The position numbers and the translations under genes are program-made. The notes beneath the pieces were generated by a model. That model was not told where the DNA came from and did no database searches. It saw only the letters and a program-made list of their open reading frames with translations. A DNA stretch of 64,000 nt from Paenibacillus nuruki (lineage in GTDB: Bacteria; Bacillota; Bacilli; Paenibacillales; Paenibacillaceae). Numbering within the stretch: the stretch's first letter is position 1; each line of letters begins with the position of its first letter. Positions 51,601-59,742 of this stretch are shown in pieces. The DNA lies in assembly GCF_001721045.1 (NCBI RefSeq), contig NZ_MDER01000031.1, forward strand, positions 62,001 to 126,000. Reading direction: 5' to 3'.

Positions 51601-52263
51601 GCTTAAACCACTATCATAACTACTTTCAAAACTTGCTTTTGGTGCTGTAAAATCAGGTGTACGGAATGTCCATGTATATTCTCCAGTTACACCAGAAAAG
51701 GGTGCACCGTACTCATCAACAATAACGCTTGGATCTACATTTACATAGTATTCAGTCTGATCTGGCAATGTATCATTTGTATAGATCTGCAACGTACTGC
51801 CACTTAAATTGTAAGTAGCTCCTTCCATACGACCACTAGAAACTTTAATTTCTTCAACTTTATTTTTATCATTACTTCTATAAATGCTGATTGCACCTGT
51901 TCCCAATTGAACTTGCTTAGAAAAAGACATACCCAGCGTAGGAATAAGTGAGGTTAATCCAGAAGAAGTCGGTCTAAAATCAATCAAACTAATGCCTGAT
52001 GATGAAGATATTTCTGAACTTTGCAACCTAAATGTTGGGTTCGCTTCAACACTAGGTGTTCCATACACATCATTATTTACAGAATCGGTGTTATTCTCAC
52101 TAGAAGAACTATACTCACTAGGCATAGCTTCTGCTCCTGCGCGAGGAATAATCGGAGAATACATATTAGCTAGTTGAATCAAAGTCAAACTGATACCTAT
52201 AGCTTTGCTTGATTTTTCCCATTTTGTTTGTTGAGTTGGATTTTTCCTTTTTAGTTTTCCCAT
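48619..52263 (-). CDS. Large SLH surface protein with repeated Ig-like (SwmB/Big-type) modules
   Basis: 1214 residues. N-terminal signal region with a hydrophobic stretch (IGISLTLIQLANMYS) ending near AGAEA. Six or so beta-sandwich modules of about 110-120 residues follow, alternating between two types: one with LYLTFDEVVELGNGAITIYR and EYYVSIAPNTFKD, the other with NYGSVIIREVADN and YYVDIQSGTFVD. Two of the first type are almost identical. A Cadherin-like beta module, a Pro/Thr/Ser/Gly linker and three SLH repeats (about 1030-1214; AVNRYEMAVMLAKVL, ITREQLATMIGRML, VTREEMAAVLSKLV) finish the protein. It should be attached to wall polymer and could serve adhesion. Confidence 0.9.
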   Translation of the reverse strand: MGKLKRKNPTQQTKWEKSSKAIGISLTLIQLANMYSPIIPRAGAEAMPSEYSSSSENNTDSVNNDVYGTPSVEANPTFRLQSSEISSSSGISLIDFRPTSSGLTSLIPTLGMSFSKQVQLGTGAISIYRSNDKNKVEEIKVSSGRMEGATYNLSGSTLQIYTNDTLPDQTEYYVNVDPSVIVDEYGAPFSGVTGEYTWTFRTPDFTAPKASFESSYDSGLSRPIWLKMQFDESIHKRYGSIIIRNAADDSIAMKMSTSGGSFLTESGQPVFSFIDENAFHFQTQGLNSGTAYYVDVTSGTFSDDSSNTFPGIQGSQGWSFKTVSTVDTTNPSLISHGASEDSLAPTLYLTFDEVVELGNGAITIYRADNDQAVENLIVSGGHISSATYNQYSGARSIRIETQTSLDDETEYYVSIAPNTFKDTAGNSFSGYSGKDWIFRTPDRTAPKASYVTTYPEQQGDPVKLKLFFNEDVKVNNYGSVIIREVADNNAVMTMYAYSGHFNASSGSLYLNQSGNTFYFEAYGLNSGVEYYVDIQSGTFVDQAGNGFEGFPPNAKEWSFKTSTTIDTRNPSLISHGASEDSLAPTLYLTFDEVVELGNGAITIYRADNDQAVENLIVSGGHISSATYNQYSGARSIRIETQTSLDDETEYYVSIAPNTFKDTAGNSFSGYSGKDWIIRTPDRTAPEAKFSTNYNSGVGAPIWIGLEFNEQVRPSTGNIIIRNEATGEKEMVIHASSGYFYNEAGEGVFSYEDNNRFYLQTQDLNSGATYYVDMSSGMFVDIAGNVSAAVNAREGWSFTISNQAKGDIVSVVQGILENQTIRNLPVQLTAGELLRGLTLTPNAYALVYTDNGVPVNSATVITTGMQVKVWSTNGTSKSYSLEVEKSTSKKSDSDKKTGNNQPSTPVSFAPTSPVPLPPVPTATGGSGGAQPQATTGNSSNNGTSSVPSTTNPSSGNTAPVITSSPNVLVIVAPLQAVADTVSLQANSPSTNALVYYYDNNWDKWIAVPTTRENNNLKASVPQGAWTSVIANSNMAQPQDTINSWANKDILKLMSLDIVQGDAAGSYNPQQAVNRYEMAVMLAKVLRLDIPTVSVASVTTDNSAMPAWAEPYVQAVSAQGIMVGDNNGFNGTRSITREQLATMIGRMLPTSTTTTLSPVDYKDAKKVSAWATQGVRKVNTLGLMSGYPDQTFRPNQEVTREEMAAVLSKLVDILPS
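50211..51277 (-). repeat. Near-identical 350-base internal duplication
   Basis: Bases 50211-50560 and 50928-51277 differ at only a handful of positions (offset 717 bases, exactly 239 codons). The flanking modules of the other type are clearly different. The match points to a recent tandem duplication or continuing gene conversion within the surface protein gene. Confidence 0.85.
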
Positions 52264-52310
52264 TAATAATGATCCCCTTTTTTAGAAGCTTTATTTATAT
52301 CTAAGATTAC

Positions 52311-54134
52311 TTATAGTTGTTTATACAAAGGTAAGATGGTCGTATACGATTTTTCAATTTGCTGCATAAAAGAACCATAATAATATAAAATGGCTTTTGC
52401 TTTTTCCACAGGATGCTGTTCCTGAAATATGTTTTCTACTTGCTGATATAACCGCTCATAATGAACTCGATTCAACGGAATAAGAATCATTTTACTGAAT
52501 CCATTATTTAGCCACCGGTCAAAAGCAGTATCAAAAATCGGGAATAATGTTGATAGTGACTCGATTTGTTGTTCTTGCACATACCAACTCATATCTCTAA
52601 AAATATGTTGAATTTCTACCATCGATTTCTGTACCTTTTGATGTTCTTGTTCTAACTGATATTTTGCAGGTTCAATATGATGTAGCGGATATAATTCCTG
52701 CTGATGCATCCAGTTAGAATCGATCGTATTAGCAGAAAGGTATTGATCGATTACAGCTGTCAAAGACATAAAGTTAGCCCCTGCAATAGCAGCCCCACCT
52801 TTAGTTGTATTAATAACTTGTTTGGGATTTAGCATTTTAATATACAGTTCCATCTCTTTTTTCATCGATAGAAAAGAAGGATTACTGTATATCATATTCC
52901 CTTCTACATCTTCCGTCTGAATCGATAACTTCGGATCAAATTGTTGAGTGGGGTTCACATAATCAATACCACTGGCATACTGATTGCCATTGTGATAACC
53001 AAAATTTTGCCCGACTAAAATAATAAGTCCACATTCTAATTTCGAAGCTATTTGAAGAGCTATAATTGCAATAGATGACGCATCTTGTACTACTGGATAA
53101 CCTGTATTGACGGCAGGGAAAAAGTAGGAAGATACCGTGTCTTGAGTAGTAATAACATGTAATTTTTCACCAGGGTATTCATCTAAAATATGTTCTCCTA
53201 TACTAGAACCAAAAATAAGAGGAATCCGGTCAATCTTCTGATCTTTCACTTTATCAACCACTCGATAATTAAGCGGATTTGGATCATAACTACAAGCAGC
53301 ATCAGGATAAATCCCATGATTGATCAACACCGAAAGGGAAGAACCTGCTGTAAAGATATAAGCAGATTGCTCCTCTTTCATTTGACGAAGATAAGGTATT
53401 TCTTGCTCCAAAGACGGGCCAGCGGATACGAGTACAATAGGCTTATCTTTGAAGTATGGTTTCTGTTGAAAAATATTAGGTGTATGACAGACATGCTTGA
53501 AATTACGTAGACTATTTTCTACCCAATGAAGACCAAACTTTTGACTCACCATCATATTGTTACGCTTATGTTTTAATATTTGATCAAAAGCTTCCTTAAA
53601 ATGATTGGTTTCTTGCTCAAATAAATATTCATATGATGGAAGAATCGCTAGCGCTATCGTTCCTGGTGTACGATCTATAAATGATTGCAAAAAATGAAGA
53701 TAGTGACTAGGCGACGTTGATATCTCAAAAGATCTCCAATGTACATCTTCAAAAACTTCTTTGGTTATATGAGTAACAGCTTGTTCTGCAATTGCTAGAC
53801 GAGGTTCATATACAGAGTAAGTCGCATTTGGAAATCGTTTTTGAAAATGCTGGATATGGTAACCCATGCCGATTCCATAAAAAACGATATGATCAATATG
53901 CTCTCCCTGCAATGAACTTAAAAATTGAACAGCTTCTTTTTCTGGATAATCAAAATTATGTAGATACGCTTTTCTATCTTGATACTCAGCAAATATATTG
54001 GATTGAGCAGCTTGATTAACAGCTGTAGACAATTTTAAGTGCTTAGGAATTTTTTTATGATGTTCTGCTTCTATTAATAATTTTATTTTAGGAAATTTAG
54101 CTTTCAAAAATGACAGACCGGATAAAGAAGTCAT
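52311..54134 (-). CDS. MptE-like (DUF115) / motility accessory factor-type protein
   Basis: About 607 residues from ATG 54134; the frame to 54170 has other possible starts. The central region has the MptE/DUF115 pattern: KPIVLVSAGPSLEQEIPYLRQ, FTAGSSLSVLINHGIYPDAACSYDP, then QDASSIAIIALQIASKLECG, LIILVGQNFGY. The N-terminal part (IVFYGIGMGYHIQHFQKRFP, YSVYEPRLAIAEQAV) and helical C-terminus are as in Maf proteins that add nonulosonic-type sugars to flagellin. No flagellin gene is in the window. It precedes the SLH surface protein by 47 bases on the same strand, so this protein may be a glycosyltransferase for the surface protein; that is inference. Confidence 0.82.
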   Translation of the reverse strand: MTSLSGLSFLKAKFPKIKLLIEAEHHKKIPKHLKLSTAVNQAAQSNIFAEYQDRKAYLHNFDYPEKEAVQFLSSLQGEHIDHIVFYGIGMGYHIQHFQKRFPNATYSVYEPRLAIAEQAVTHITKEVFEDVHWRSFEISTSPSHYLHFLQSFIDRTPGTIALAILPSYEYLFEQETNHFKEAFDQILKHKRNNMMVSQKFGLHWVENSLRNFKHVCHTPNIFQQKPYFKDKPIVLVSAGPSLEQEIPYLRQMKEEQSAYIFTAGSSLSVLINHGIYPDAACSYDPNPLNYRVVDKVKDQKIDRIPLIFGSSIGEHILDEYPGEKLHVITTQDTVSSYFFPAVNTGYPVVQDASSIAIIALQIASKLECGLIILVGQNFGYHNGNQYASGIDYVNPTQQFDPKLSIQTEDVEGNMIYSNPSFLSMKKEMELYIKMLNPKQVINTTKGGAAIAGANFMSLTAVIDQYLSANTIDSNWMHQQELYPLHHIEPAKYQLEQEHQKVQKSMVEIQHIFRDMSWYVQEQQIESLSTLFPIFDTAFDRWLNNGFSKMILIPLNRVHYERLYQQVENIFQEQHPVEKAKAILYYYGSFMQQIEKSYTTILPLYKQL

Positions 54135-54234
54135 TGTGCCCTCTTTTCTAAACATAATGTGTGTATACATTCAAACTGTATGCTTTGTTCGATAGATATC
54201 AGCTAAAAACATCCTTATTTCTCTGAAAAATAGA

Positions 54235-54296
54235 AAAAGTCGCCAATATTAGAGCTCTCCCCCTAATATCGGCAAATTACGACATTTTTTGAATAT
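54235..54296 (-). terminator. Terminator of the polyol dehydrogenase gene
   Basis: GCCAATATTAG and CTAATATCGGC pair; an outer GTCG/CGAC pair extends the structure, with TTTTTC on the minus strand. Confidence 0.75.
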
Positions 54297-54299
54297 TAT

Positions 54300-55367
54300 T
54301 CACTCATTTGGATAAACAATAATTTTGAGGCTGGCATTTTTGTGATGGATCGCTCGTTCCATGGCTTCTTGAGTTTGAGATAGTGGATATTTGTCTGTAA
54401 TTATGATGTTGGCATCCACTTTACCTGAAGAGAGAAATTCAATTCCCATCGGGTATGTATTGGCATAACGGAACACACCATAGATATCGATCTCATTATC
54501 CGCAATCGCAGGCACATTAATAGGAATCTGATCTTGTGGAGGCAATCCAACAATCACTAATTTCCCACCACGGCGAATAGATGATAACGCACTTTGTAAT
54601 GCTTTAGGATTTCCTGCTGTTTCCCATGCGACATCGACGCCTCTGCCACCCGTTAACTCTTTGATCTTGGCAACAGCATCTTCTTCTCTGACATTAATCA
54701 CTTCAGTCGCACCCATTTTGCGAGCAGCTTCTAGTCGTACCGGTTCTAGATCAGTGACGATAATACGTGTAGCTCCAAAACATTTGGCAGCAGCCACAGC
54801 CATTAATCCAACAGGTCCCATTCCCATAATGGCTATTGTAGAACCGGGCTGTAGATGACAACGTCTAGCGGCATGAATTCCTACTGAAAAAGGTTCATTC
54901 ATAGCGGCTTCTTCAAAAGAAAGATGTTCTGGAATAGGAAAAACAAAGTCCTGACGCATCACAATATATTGAACAAATGCTCCATCAACAGGTGGTGTCG
55001 CCAAAAATTGTACCTCTGGACACAAATTATAACGTCCTTCTTTGCAATATTCACAATGTCCACACGTTACTCCCGGTTCGATAGCGACTCGATCTCCGAC
55101 GTTAAAACGTGATACTTTTTCACCTGTACTCACTACTATTCCTGCACATTCATGTCCCAAAATAATAGGCTTTTCAACCACGTAAGGACCTATACGTCCA
55201 TGCTCATAATAATGCACATCTGATCCGCATATGCCTACAGCAATCACTTGAATTAATACTTCATCTGGCTGAGGTATAGGAACCGGAATTTCTTCGATAA
55301 TGATGTGACCTGGCTCTGTCATAACAGCCGCTTTCATCGTTTTGGGAATCTCAACATGATTCGACAT
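54300..55367 (-). CDS. Zinc-dependent polyol (sorbitol/xylitol-type) dehydrogenase
   Basis: 355 residues from ATG 55367 (GGAGGG upstream); the frame to 55406 adds an unlikely tail. It is a medium-chain dehydrogenase. Catalytic zinc ligands are in GICGSDVHYYEHG and LGHECAG, structural zinc in CGHCEYCKEGRYNLC, and the Rossmann motif is GMGPVGLMAVAAAKCFGA with an acidic residue (TDLEP) selecting NAD. The pattern fits sorbitol or xylitol dehydrogenases of Bacillus. A cre-like element lies 44 bases upstream, and the LacI regulator gene is divergent, so it is probably controlled by sugar supply. Confidence 0.9.
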   Translation of the reverse strand: MSNHVEIPKTMKAAVMTEPGHIIIEEIPVPIPQPDEVLIQVIAVGICGSDVHYYEHGRIGPYVVEKPIILGHECAGIVVSTGEKVSRFNVGDRVAIEPGVTCGHCEYCKEGRYNLCPEVQFLATPPVDGAFVQYIVMRQDFVFPIPEHLSFEEAAMNEPFSVGIHAARRCHLQPGSTIAIMGMGPVGLMAVAAAKCFGATRIIVTDLEPVRLEAARKMGATEVINVREEDAVAKIKELTGGRGVDVAWETAGNPKALQSALSSIRRGGKLVIVGLPPQDQIPINVPAIADNEIDIYGVFRYANTYPMGIEFLSSGKVDANIIITDKYPLSQTQEAMERAIHHKNASLKIIVYPNE

Positions 55368-55410
55368 AAAATTTTTTCCTCCCTCTAGCAATCTGCAAAA
55401 TTTCATGATA

Positions 55411-55424
55411 TGATAGCGCTTACT
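55411..55424 (-). promoter_or_regulatory. cre-like/LacI-type operator of the polyol dehydrogenase gene
   Basis: TGATAGCGCTTACT matches the cre consensus at 13 of 14 positions. It lies in the divergent promoter region between the dehydrogenase and the LacI-family gene and could serve CcpA or the LacI protein. Confidence 0.6.
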
Positions 55425-55601
55425 TACAGATATAGTTTACCATTTAATAGCTGGAAGTTAAAATGATTGGCTATCCATCTCTTCGCTAATTTCAGGGAAT
55501 GATTGACGAAAATGCAGGGATTCGTCAATATATGGTAAAGAGCGATTGTACTTTTTGATACAAATACTCTTACTTTTTTTCCAGTTGAGGGAGTTGGCGA
55601 T

Positions 55602-56612
55602 ATGACTGTCAAAATCAAAGATGTTGCAAAAAGAGCCGGCGTATCCGTCACCAGTGTATCCAGAGTATTGAACGGTGAGAAATATGTTAGCGAAGATGTA
55701 CTGGCACGAGTAAATGAAGCAATTGAAGAACTCAAATATTCCCCTAGCCATATTGCTCGTAGTCTCAAAAAACAAAAAACAAATACGATTGGTGTTATCG
55801 TTCCCGATCTTACCTCCAACTTCTATTCGACCATTTTGAGTAGTATTGAAGAAAATGCAAGTAAATATGGTTATAACTTGATCGTCTGCAATATTGCAGA
55901 GAACCTGAGTAAAGAACTCAAGTACCTGTATATTTTTCAGGAAATGAGAGTAGAAGGCATTATTATTATGCATGAAAAAACAAATGATGATATTGTGTCG
56001 TTTGTGCAAAATGCGACGATGCCGATTTTATTTTCCAGTGTAAAATCTCCTGATCCTACATTTATGTCTGTATTGATCGATGATTATCAGGCGGCTTTTG
56101 ATGCTACAGAGTACTTAATTGATGCAGGTCACACAGCTATTTCTTATCTGGGTGGTGATCTACAGGATATTACTTCAGGGCAGAGTCGATACAATGGATT
56201 TCGTGACGCTTTGATCAAACATGAGATCGCTATTAATCCTGATTATATTAAGTTTGGTGATTATAAGCTTCCTAGCGGACAAGCATTGATGAAAGAACTA
56301 CTTGCACTTCCAAATCGCCCCACAGTTGTGTTTGCAGCAAGTGATGATATGGCTGTAGGTGCTTTGAACTGTGCACTGGATCAAGGATTATATGTTCCTG
56401 ATGATATTTCGATTATCGGATTTGATGGTAGTACAATCACTAATATTGTTCGTCCAGCAATCACATCGATGCAACAACCCATTTATGAAATGGGACAGAT
56501 TTCATTAGAAAGTCTACACAGATTAATTACACGTCCCAAAACACAACAAAAAACAGATATCGTTTTACAGCATGAGCTAGTCGTAAGAGATAGTTGTAAA
56601 AAAATAAATTAA
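55602..56612 (+). CDS. LacI-family transcriptional regulator
   Basis: 336 residues. Helix-turn-helix at the N-terminus (IKDVAKRAGVSVTSVSRVLNG) and hinge helix SPSHIARSLKKQKT, then a periplasmic-binding-protein-like effector domain (NTIGVIVPDLTSNFYSTIL, DDYQAAFDATEYLIDAGH, VFAASDDMAVGAL, DISIIGFDGS). GGGAG precedes the ATG. It sits between the divergent polyol dehydrogenase and the downstream sugar operon with three GGTATCGATTCC operators. It is the best candidate to bind those sites, with a sugar or sugar phosphate as inducer. The central CG of the operators fits the family. Confidence 0.93.
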   Translation: MTVKIKDVAKRAGVSVTSVSRVLNGEKYVSEDVLARVNEAIEELKYSPSHIARSLKKQKTNTIGVIVPDLTSNFYSTILSSIEENASKYGYNLIVCNIAENLSKELKYLYIFQEMRVEGIIIMHEKTNDDIVSFVQNATMPILFSSVKSPDPTFMSVLIDDYQAAFDATEYLIDAGHTAISYLGGDLQDITSGQSRYNGFRDALIKHEIAINPDYIKFGDYKLPSGQALMKELLALPNRPTVVFAASDDMAVGALNCALDQGLYVPDDISIIGFDGSTITNIVRPAITSMQQPIYEMGQISLESLHRLITRPKTQQKTDIVLQHELVVRDSCKKIN

Positions 56613-56809
56613 ATTCATTTCAAATTTGTACTTGTTATTTGTAAAAGATACGTAATATAATGTCTCATATCAAAACGATTTCAACATAAATTTTCTTCTA
56701 AGACACTTCATAAGTTAGTTAACCTCACATTATTTATCAATTTAACAGCTTTATCTTCCTTTTCTCAGTCCCAAGTCATTCATTGTATATGCAAAGGTAA
56801 GTTCACAAT

Positions 56810-56956
56810 GTGGTATCGATTCCAGATAACAGATATCACATTTCTTAACTTTCTGGAATCGATACCATATTATAGAAATTGTTGTTTGTTTCACTTGTTT
56901 CTCATTATAGTTGTTCTTATAAAATGGCTTAGATATCCGTATGGTATCGATTCCAT
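56810..56956 (+). promoter_or_regulatory. Three-copy operator array of the sugar operon
   Basis: Three copies of the same palindrome-like site: TGGTATCGATTCCAG (from 56811), CTGGAATCGATACCAT (56853-56868, inverted) and ATGGTATCGATTCCAT (56941-56956). Centre distances of about 43 and 88 bases are close to 4 and 8 helical turns, which would allow looping. The last site lies directly before the ribosome site of the first gene. An open frame runs through the region but has no coding character. Confidence 0.75.
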
Positions 56957-56972
56957 AAAAGGAGGAATTCAG

Positions 56973-57899
56973 TTGAAAACAATTATTGTCGATGAAATAA
57001 CCGTTTCACCATTGATTATAGGCACAGGTGATTTATCGAAAATGAATGGTACATGGATTTTGGATGAATTTGTAGCTGCTGGTGGTACTACTATTGATAT
57101 GGCATACCAATACACCAATAGCGAAGTCATTATTGGACAATGGATGAAAGAGAACAACAATCGGGATCAATTGGTATTACTTAGCAAATGTGTTCATCCT
57201 CTCAAGGGTGAGACCACTGCCAGAGTCAACCCGGAATCAATTACCCATGATCTACTGATTAGTCTTGAGCGGTTGGGTACCGATTATATTGATCTGTATG
57301 CGTTACATCGAGATGATGAATCGGTTGCTGTCGAACCCATTATCGATATCCTTAACGAACATTTGTCTCAAGGTCGGATTCGTACATTTGGTGCTTCGAA
57401 CTGGAGTTATCAACGAATTCAACAAGCGAATGATTATGCAGAACGGCAAGGGTTAAAAGGATTCACATTCAACAGCCCTAACCTTTCTCTTGCTATTGCT
57501 TTAGAAGCACGTTGGTCGGGTTGCGTATCGGCGGATGAAAATACCGCTTTATGGCATGATAACAACCAGCTACCACTACTCTCTTGGTCAGCACAAGCAG
57601 GCGGATTTTTCTCCGGTGCTTTTTCTCCAGAAGATCGATCTAATGAAGAAATGGTACGCGTGTATTACAGCGAACCGAATTGGGAACGCTATCGTCGCGC
57701 TGTGATCTTAGCAGATGAGAAAAAAGTTACCCCTACGCAAATTGCGCTTTATTTTGTTCTTCATCGTCCATTTCCAACTGCCGCCATTATCGGCCCTCGT
57801 ACTTCGGATGAATTGGCTCAATCTTTTGCAGTGTTGTCGTTGAATATCAACGAATCTGATCTAAAATGGCTTAATTTGGAAAGGGATGAACGATCATGA
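56973..57899 (+). CDS. Aldo/keto reductase of the sugar operon
   Basis: About 308 residues from TTG 56973, seven bases after GGAGG; the open frame from 56808 runs through the operator array and is not used. Catalytic Asp and Tyr are in TIDMAYQYTNSEVI, Lys in LLSKCVHP, His in DLYALHRDDES. The NADP site is PTAAIIGPRTSDEL. In contrast to most members it is made from an operon with sugar transport, kinase and isomerase genes, so it probably oxidises or reduces a sugar-derived compound. The stop overlaps the next ATG by four bases. Confidence 0.88.
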   Translation: MKTIIVDEITVSPLIIGTGDLSKMNGTWILDEFVAAGGTTIDMAYQYTNSEVIIGQWMKENNNRDQLVLLSKCVHPLKGETTARVNPESITHDLLISLERLGTDYIDLYALHRDDESVAVEPIIDILNEHLSQGRIRTFGASNWSYQRIQQANDYAERQGLKGFTFNSPNLSLAIALEARWSGCVSADENTALWHDNNQLPLLSWSAQAGGFFSGAFSPEDRSNEEMVRVYYSEPNWERYRRAVILADEKKVTPTQIALYFVLHRPFPTAAIIGPRTSDELAQSFAVLSLNINESDLKWLNLERDERS

Positions 57900-58657
57900 T
57901 CCAACATAAATTAGCTGCTCAATTGTTTACAGTACGCAATGAACTCAAACAGGACTTTATCTATACGCTCAAAGAACTTCGCAAAATGGGTTGGACAGCC
58001 GTCCAGATTGATGGGCTACATGGTAATGATCCTGCCGAGATCGCCGCTGTTATGCAAGAAATAGGTCTTCGCACTGCCGGGATGCATGTGGGTCTAGAAC
58101 GAATGAAAAATGATTTGGATCAAGTCATCATTGAAGCTGATCTTTTTGGTACACCGGATATGATCTGTCACTCTCTACCTGATGAGCACAAAAATGAAGA
58201 AGGCTATCTCTATGTGAGACGTGAGCTACGCAAAGTATCTGCTATTGTATCGCCAAAAGGTTATCGAGTGGGATTTCATAATCATGATTGGGAATTTCAT
58301 ACGATGATGGAAGGTCAATATGCACTGCAATATTTACTTGAATATGATGAAGCGACACCTGTCTATGCAGAGATTGATACGTATTGGGTGAAAAAAGCTG
58401 ATCTTGATCCGCTCACTATTATTCGTCAGTATGCTCATCGTATGCCGATCTTACATTTTAAAGATATGACAAACGATGAACAGCGCTATTTTGCTGAAAT
58501 AGGTAGCGGTACCATCGATTTTGCTCCTCTTTTACAATGGGGCGAAAAGAATGGGGTCGAGTGGTACGCTGTCGAACAGGATTATTGCCCAGGTTCACCG
58601 ATGGATAGTCTAGAATCCAGTCTGAATTATTTAAATACATTAATCAAAACGCTCTAA
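57896..58657 (+). CDS. Sugar phosphate isomerase/epimerase (xylose-isomerase-like barrel)
   Basis: 253 residues of the AP-endonuclease-2/xylose-isomerase-like TIM barrel family. Family motifs are LAAQLFTVRNELKQDF, AAVQIDGLHGNDP-type first strands, VGFHNHDWEF with metal-ligand histidines, YAEIDTYWVKKA, LHFKDM and a late EQD(Y) in WYAVEQDYCPGSP. These enzymes act on sugars, inosose or keto-acids with a divalent metal. It is coupled to the aldo/keto reductase gene by an ATGA overlap and followed by transport genes. The substrate is not certain. Confidence 0.88.
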   Translation: MIQHKLAAQLFTVRNELKQDFIYTLKELRKMGWTAVQIDGLHGNDPAEIAAVMQEIGLRTAGMHVGLERMKNDLDQVIIEADLFGTPDMICHSLPDEHKNEEGYLYVRRELRKVSAIVSPKGYRVGFHNHDWEFHTMMEGQYALQYLLEYDEATPVYAEIDTYWVKKADLDPLTIIRQYAHRMPILHFKDMTNDEQRYFAEIGSGTIDFAPLLQWGEKNGVEWYAVEQDYCPGSPMDSLESSLNYLNTLIKTL

Positions 58658-58714
58658 TCTACCCGTATCATTTCGCTATACATGTGTATTCGCCAGTATG
58701 AAAGGAGTAGTGCC

Positions 58715-59686
58715 ATGCAAGCCGAACTTGATTCCGTTCCGAAAAAATCAACGAAGAGCAAAAAAGCATCTTCGGCAGGACTATGGAAAACGATTGTTGT
58801 TAACCGCTACTTGTACCTGATGTTGCTACCGTGTCTTATCTTTTTTGTCATCTTCTCCTATCTTCCTATGGCAGGACTGGTGATGGCATTTAAAGAATTT
58901 CGATTCAATGCAGGGATGTTCGGTGGTCCGTGGGTAGGGCTTCGCTACTTCAAATTATTCTTCTCTTACCCGGATGCCACACAGCTAATTCTCAATACGT
59001 TTATTGTTGGATTCCTCAAAATTATTGTGTATTTCCCTTTCCCGATCTTACTTGCTTTAATGCTAAATGAAGTTCGCTCCAAACGTTTCAAATCGATCAC
59101 CCAAACGATCTCCTATCTCCCTTACTTCCTCTCCTGGGTGGTTGTTGCCGCATTTACCAATAAAATTCTAGCTCCTGATGATGGTATTTTCAATCAATTT
59201 ATGGCTGCTCTCGGTGGCGACGGTAGTATTTTCTACATGATGGATGGTCATTATTTCTATCTCATTATGTTTCTGACGTATCTTTGGAAAAATATCGGTT
59301 GGGGTTCTATTATCTATCTAGCTTCGATGGCTGGAATCGATCCTACCCTTTATGAAGCGGCTGAAATGGATGGCGCAAGCAAATGGCGTAAAATCTGGCA
59401 TATTACACTCCCTTCTATTCGTCCGACCATTGCTATCCTGTTTATTTTGGATATTGGTAGTCTGTTAACTACAGGATATGAGCAAAACTATTTGCTTCGT
59501 ACTGCGGGTAACTCGGATTATTCCGATATTCTAGACACCTATGTATTACGTGTAGGTATGATGCAAGGACAGTATGGATATGGTGCAGCAGTTGGTCTTT
59601 TACAAGGTCTTGTCGGCTTAATCCTCGTTGTGGTAACCAACTATCTAGTCAAACGCTTTAGTAAAAATGAAGCCAGTCTCTGGTAG
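58715..59686 (+). CDS. Sugar ABC transporter permease (LplB type)
   Basis: About 323 residues from ATG 58715, six bases after GGAGTAG; earlier in-frame starts have no site. Six membrane helices with the LplB-like N-terminus (LYLMLLPCLIFFVIFSYLPMAGL) and the cytoplasmic EAA loop YEAAEMDGASKWRKIWHITLPSI that contacts the ATPase. The first of two permeases in the operon. The ATPase gene is not in the window; an MsmX-like multi-purpose ATPase elsewhere is the rule for this family. Confidence 0.92.
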   Translation: MQAELDSVPKKSTKSKKASSAGLWKTIVVNRYLYLMLLPCLIFFVIFSYLPMAGLVMAFKEFRFNAGMFGGPWVGLRYFKLFFSYPDATQLILNTFIVGFLKIIVYFPFPILLALMLNEVRSKRFKSITQTISYLPYFLSWVVVAAFTNKILAPDDGIFNQFMAALGGDGSIFYMMDGHYFYLIMFLTYLWKNIGWGSIIYLASMAGIDPTLYEAAEMDGASKWRKIWHITLPSIRPTIAILFILDIGSLLTTGYEQNYLLRTAGNSDYSDILDTYVLRVGMMQGQYGYGAAVGLLQGLVGLILVVVTNYLVKRFSKNEASLW

Positions 59687-59742
59687 TCCTAACTCAATCG
59701 GTAACTCCCCTGTAATTCAATAAACCATTTGGAGTGATTTCA

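Noticed and set aside
55458-56009. Minus-strand open frame of 183 residues
   Set aside because: It lies antisense inside the LacI-family gene, has low-complexity Phe/Asn/Ile-rich composition and no ribosome site.
56808-56972. N-terminal extension of the aldo/keto reductase frame
   Set aside because: It runs through the three operator copies, and a GGAGG site and TTG start at 56973 give the normal family start.
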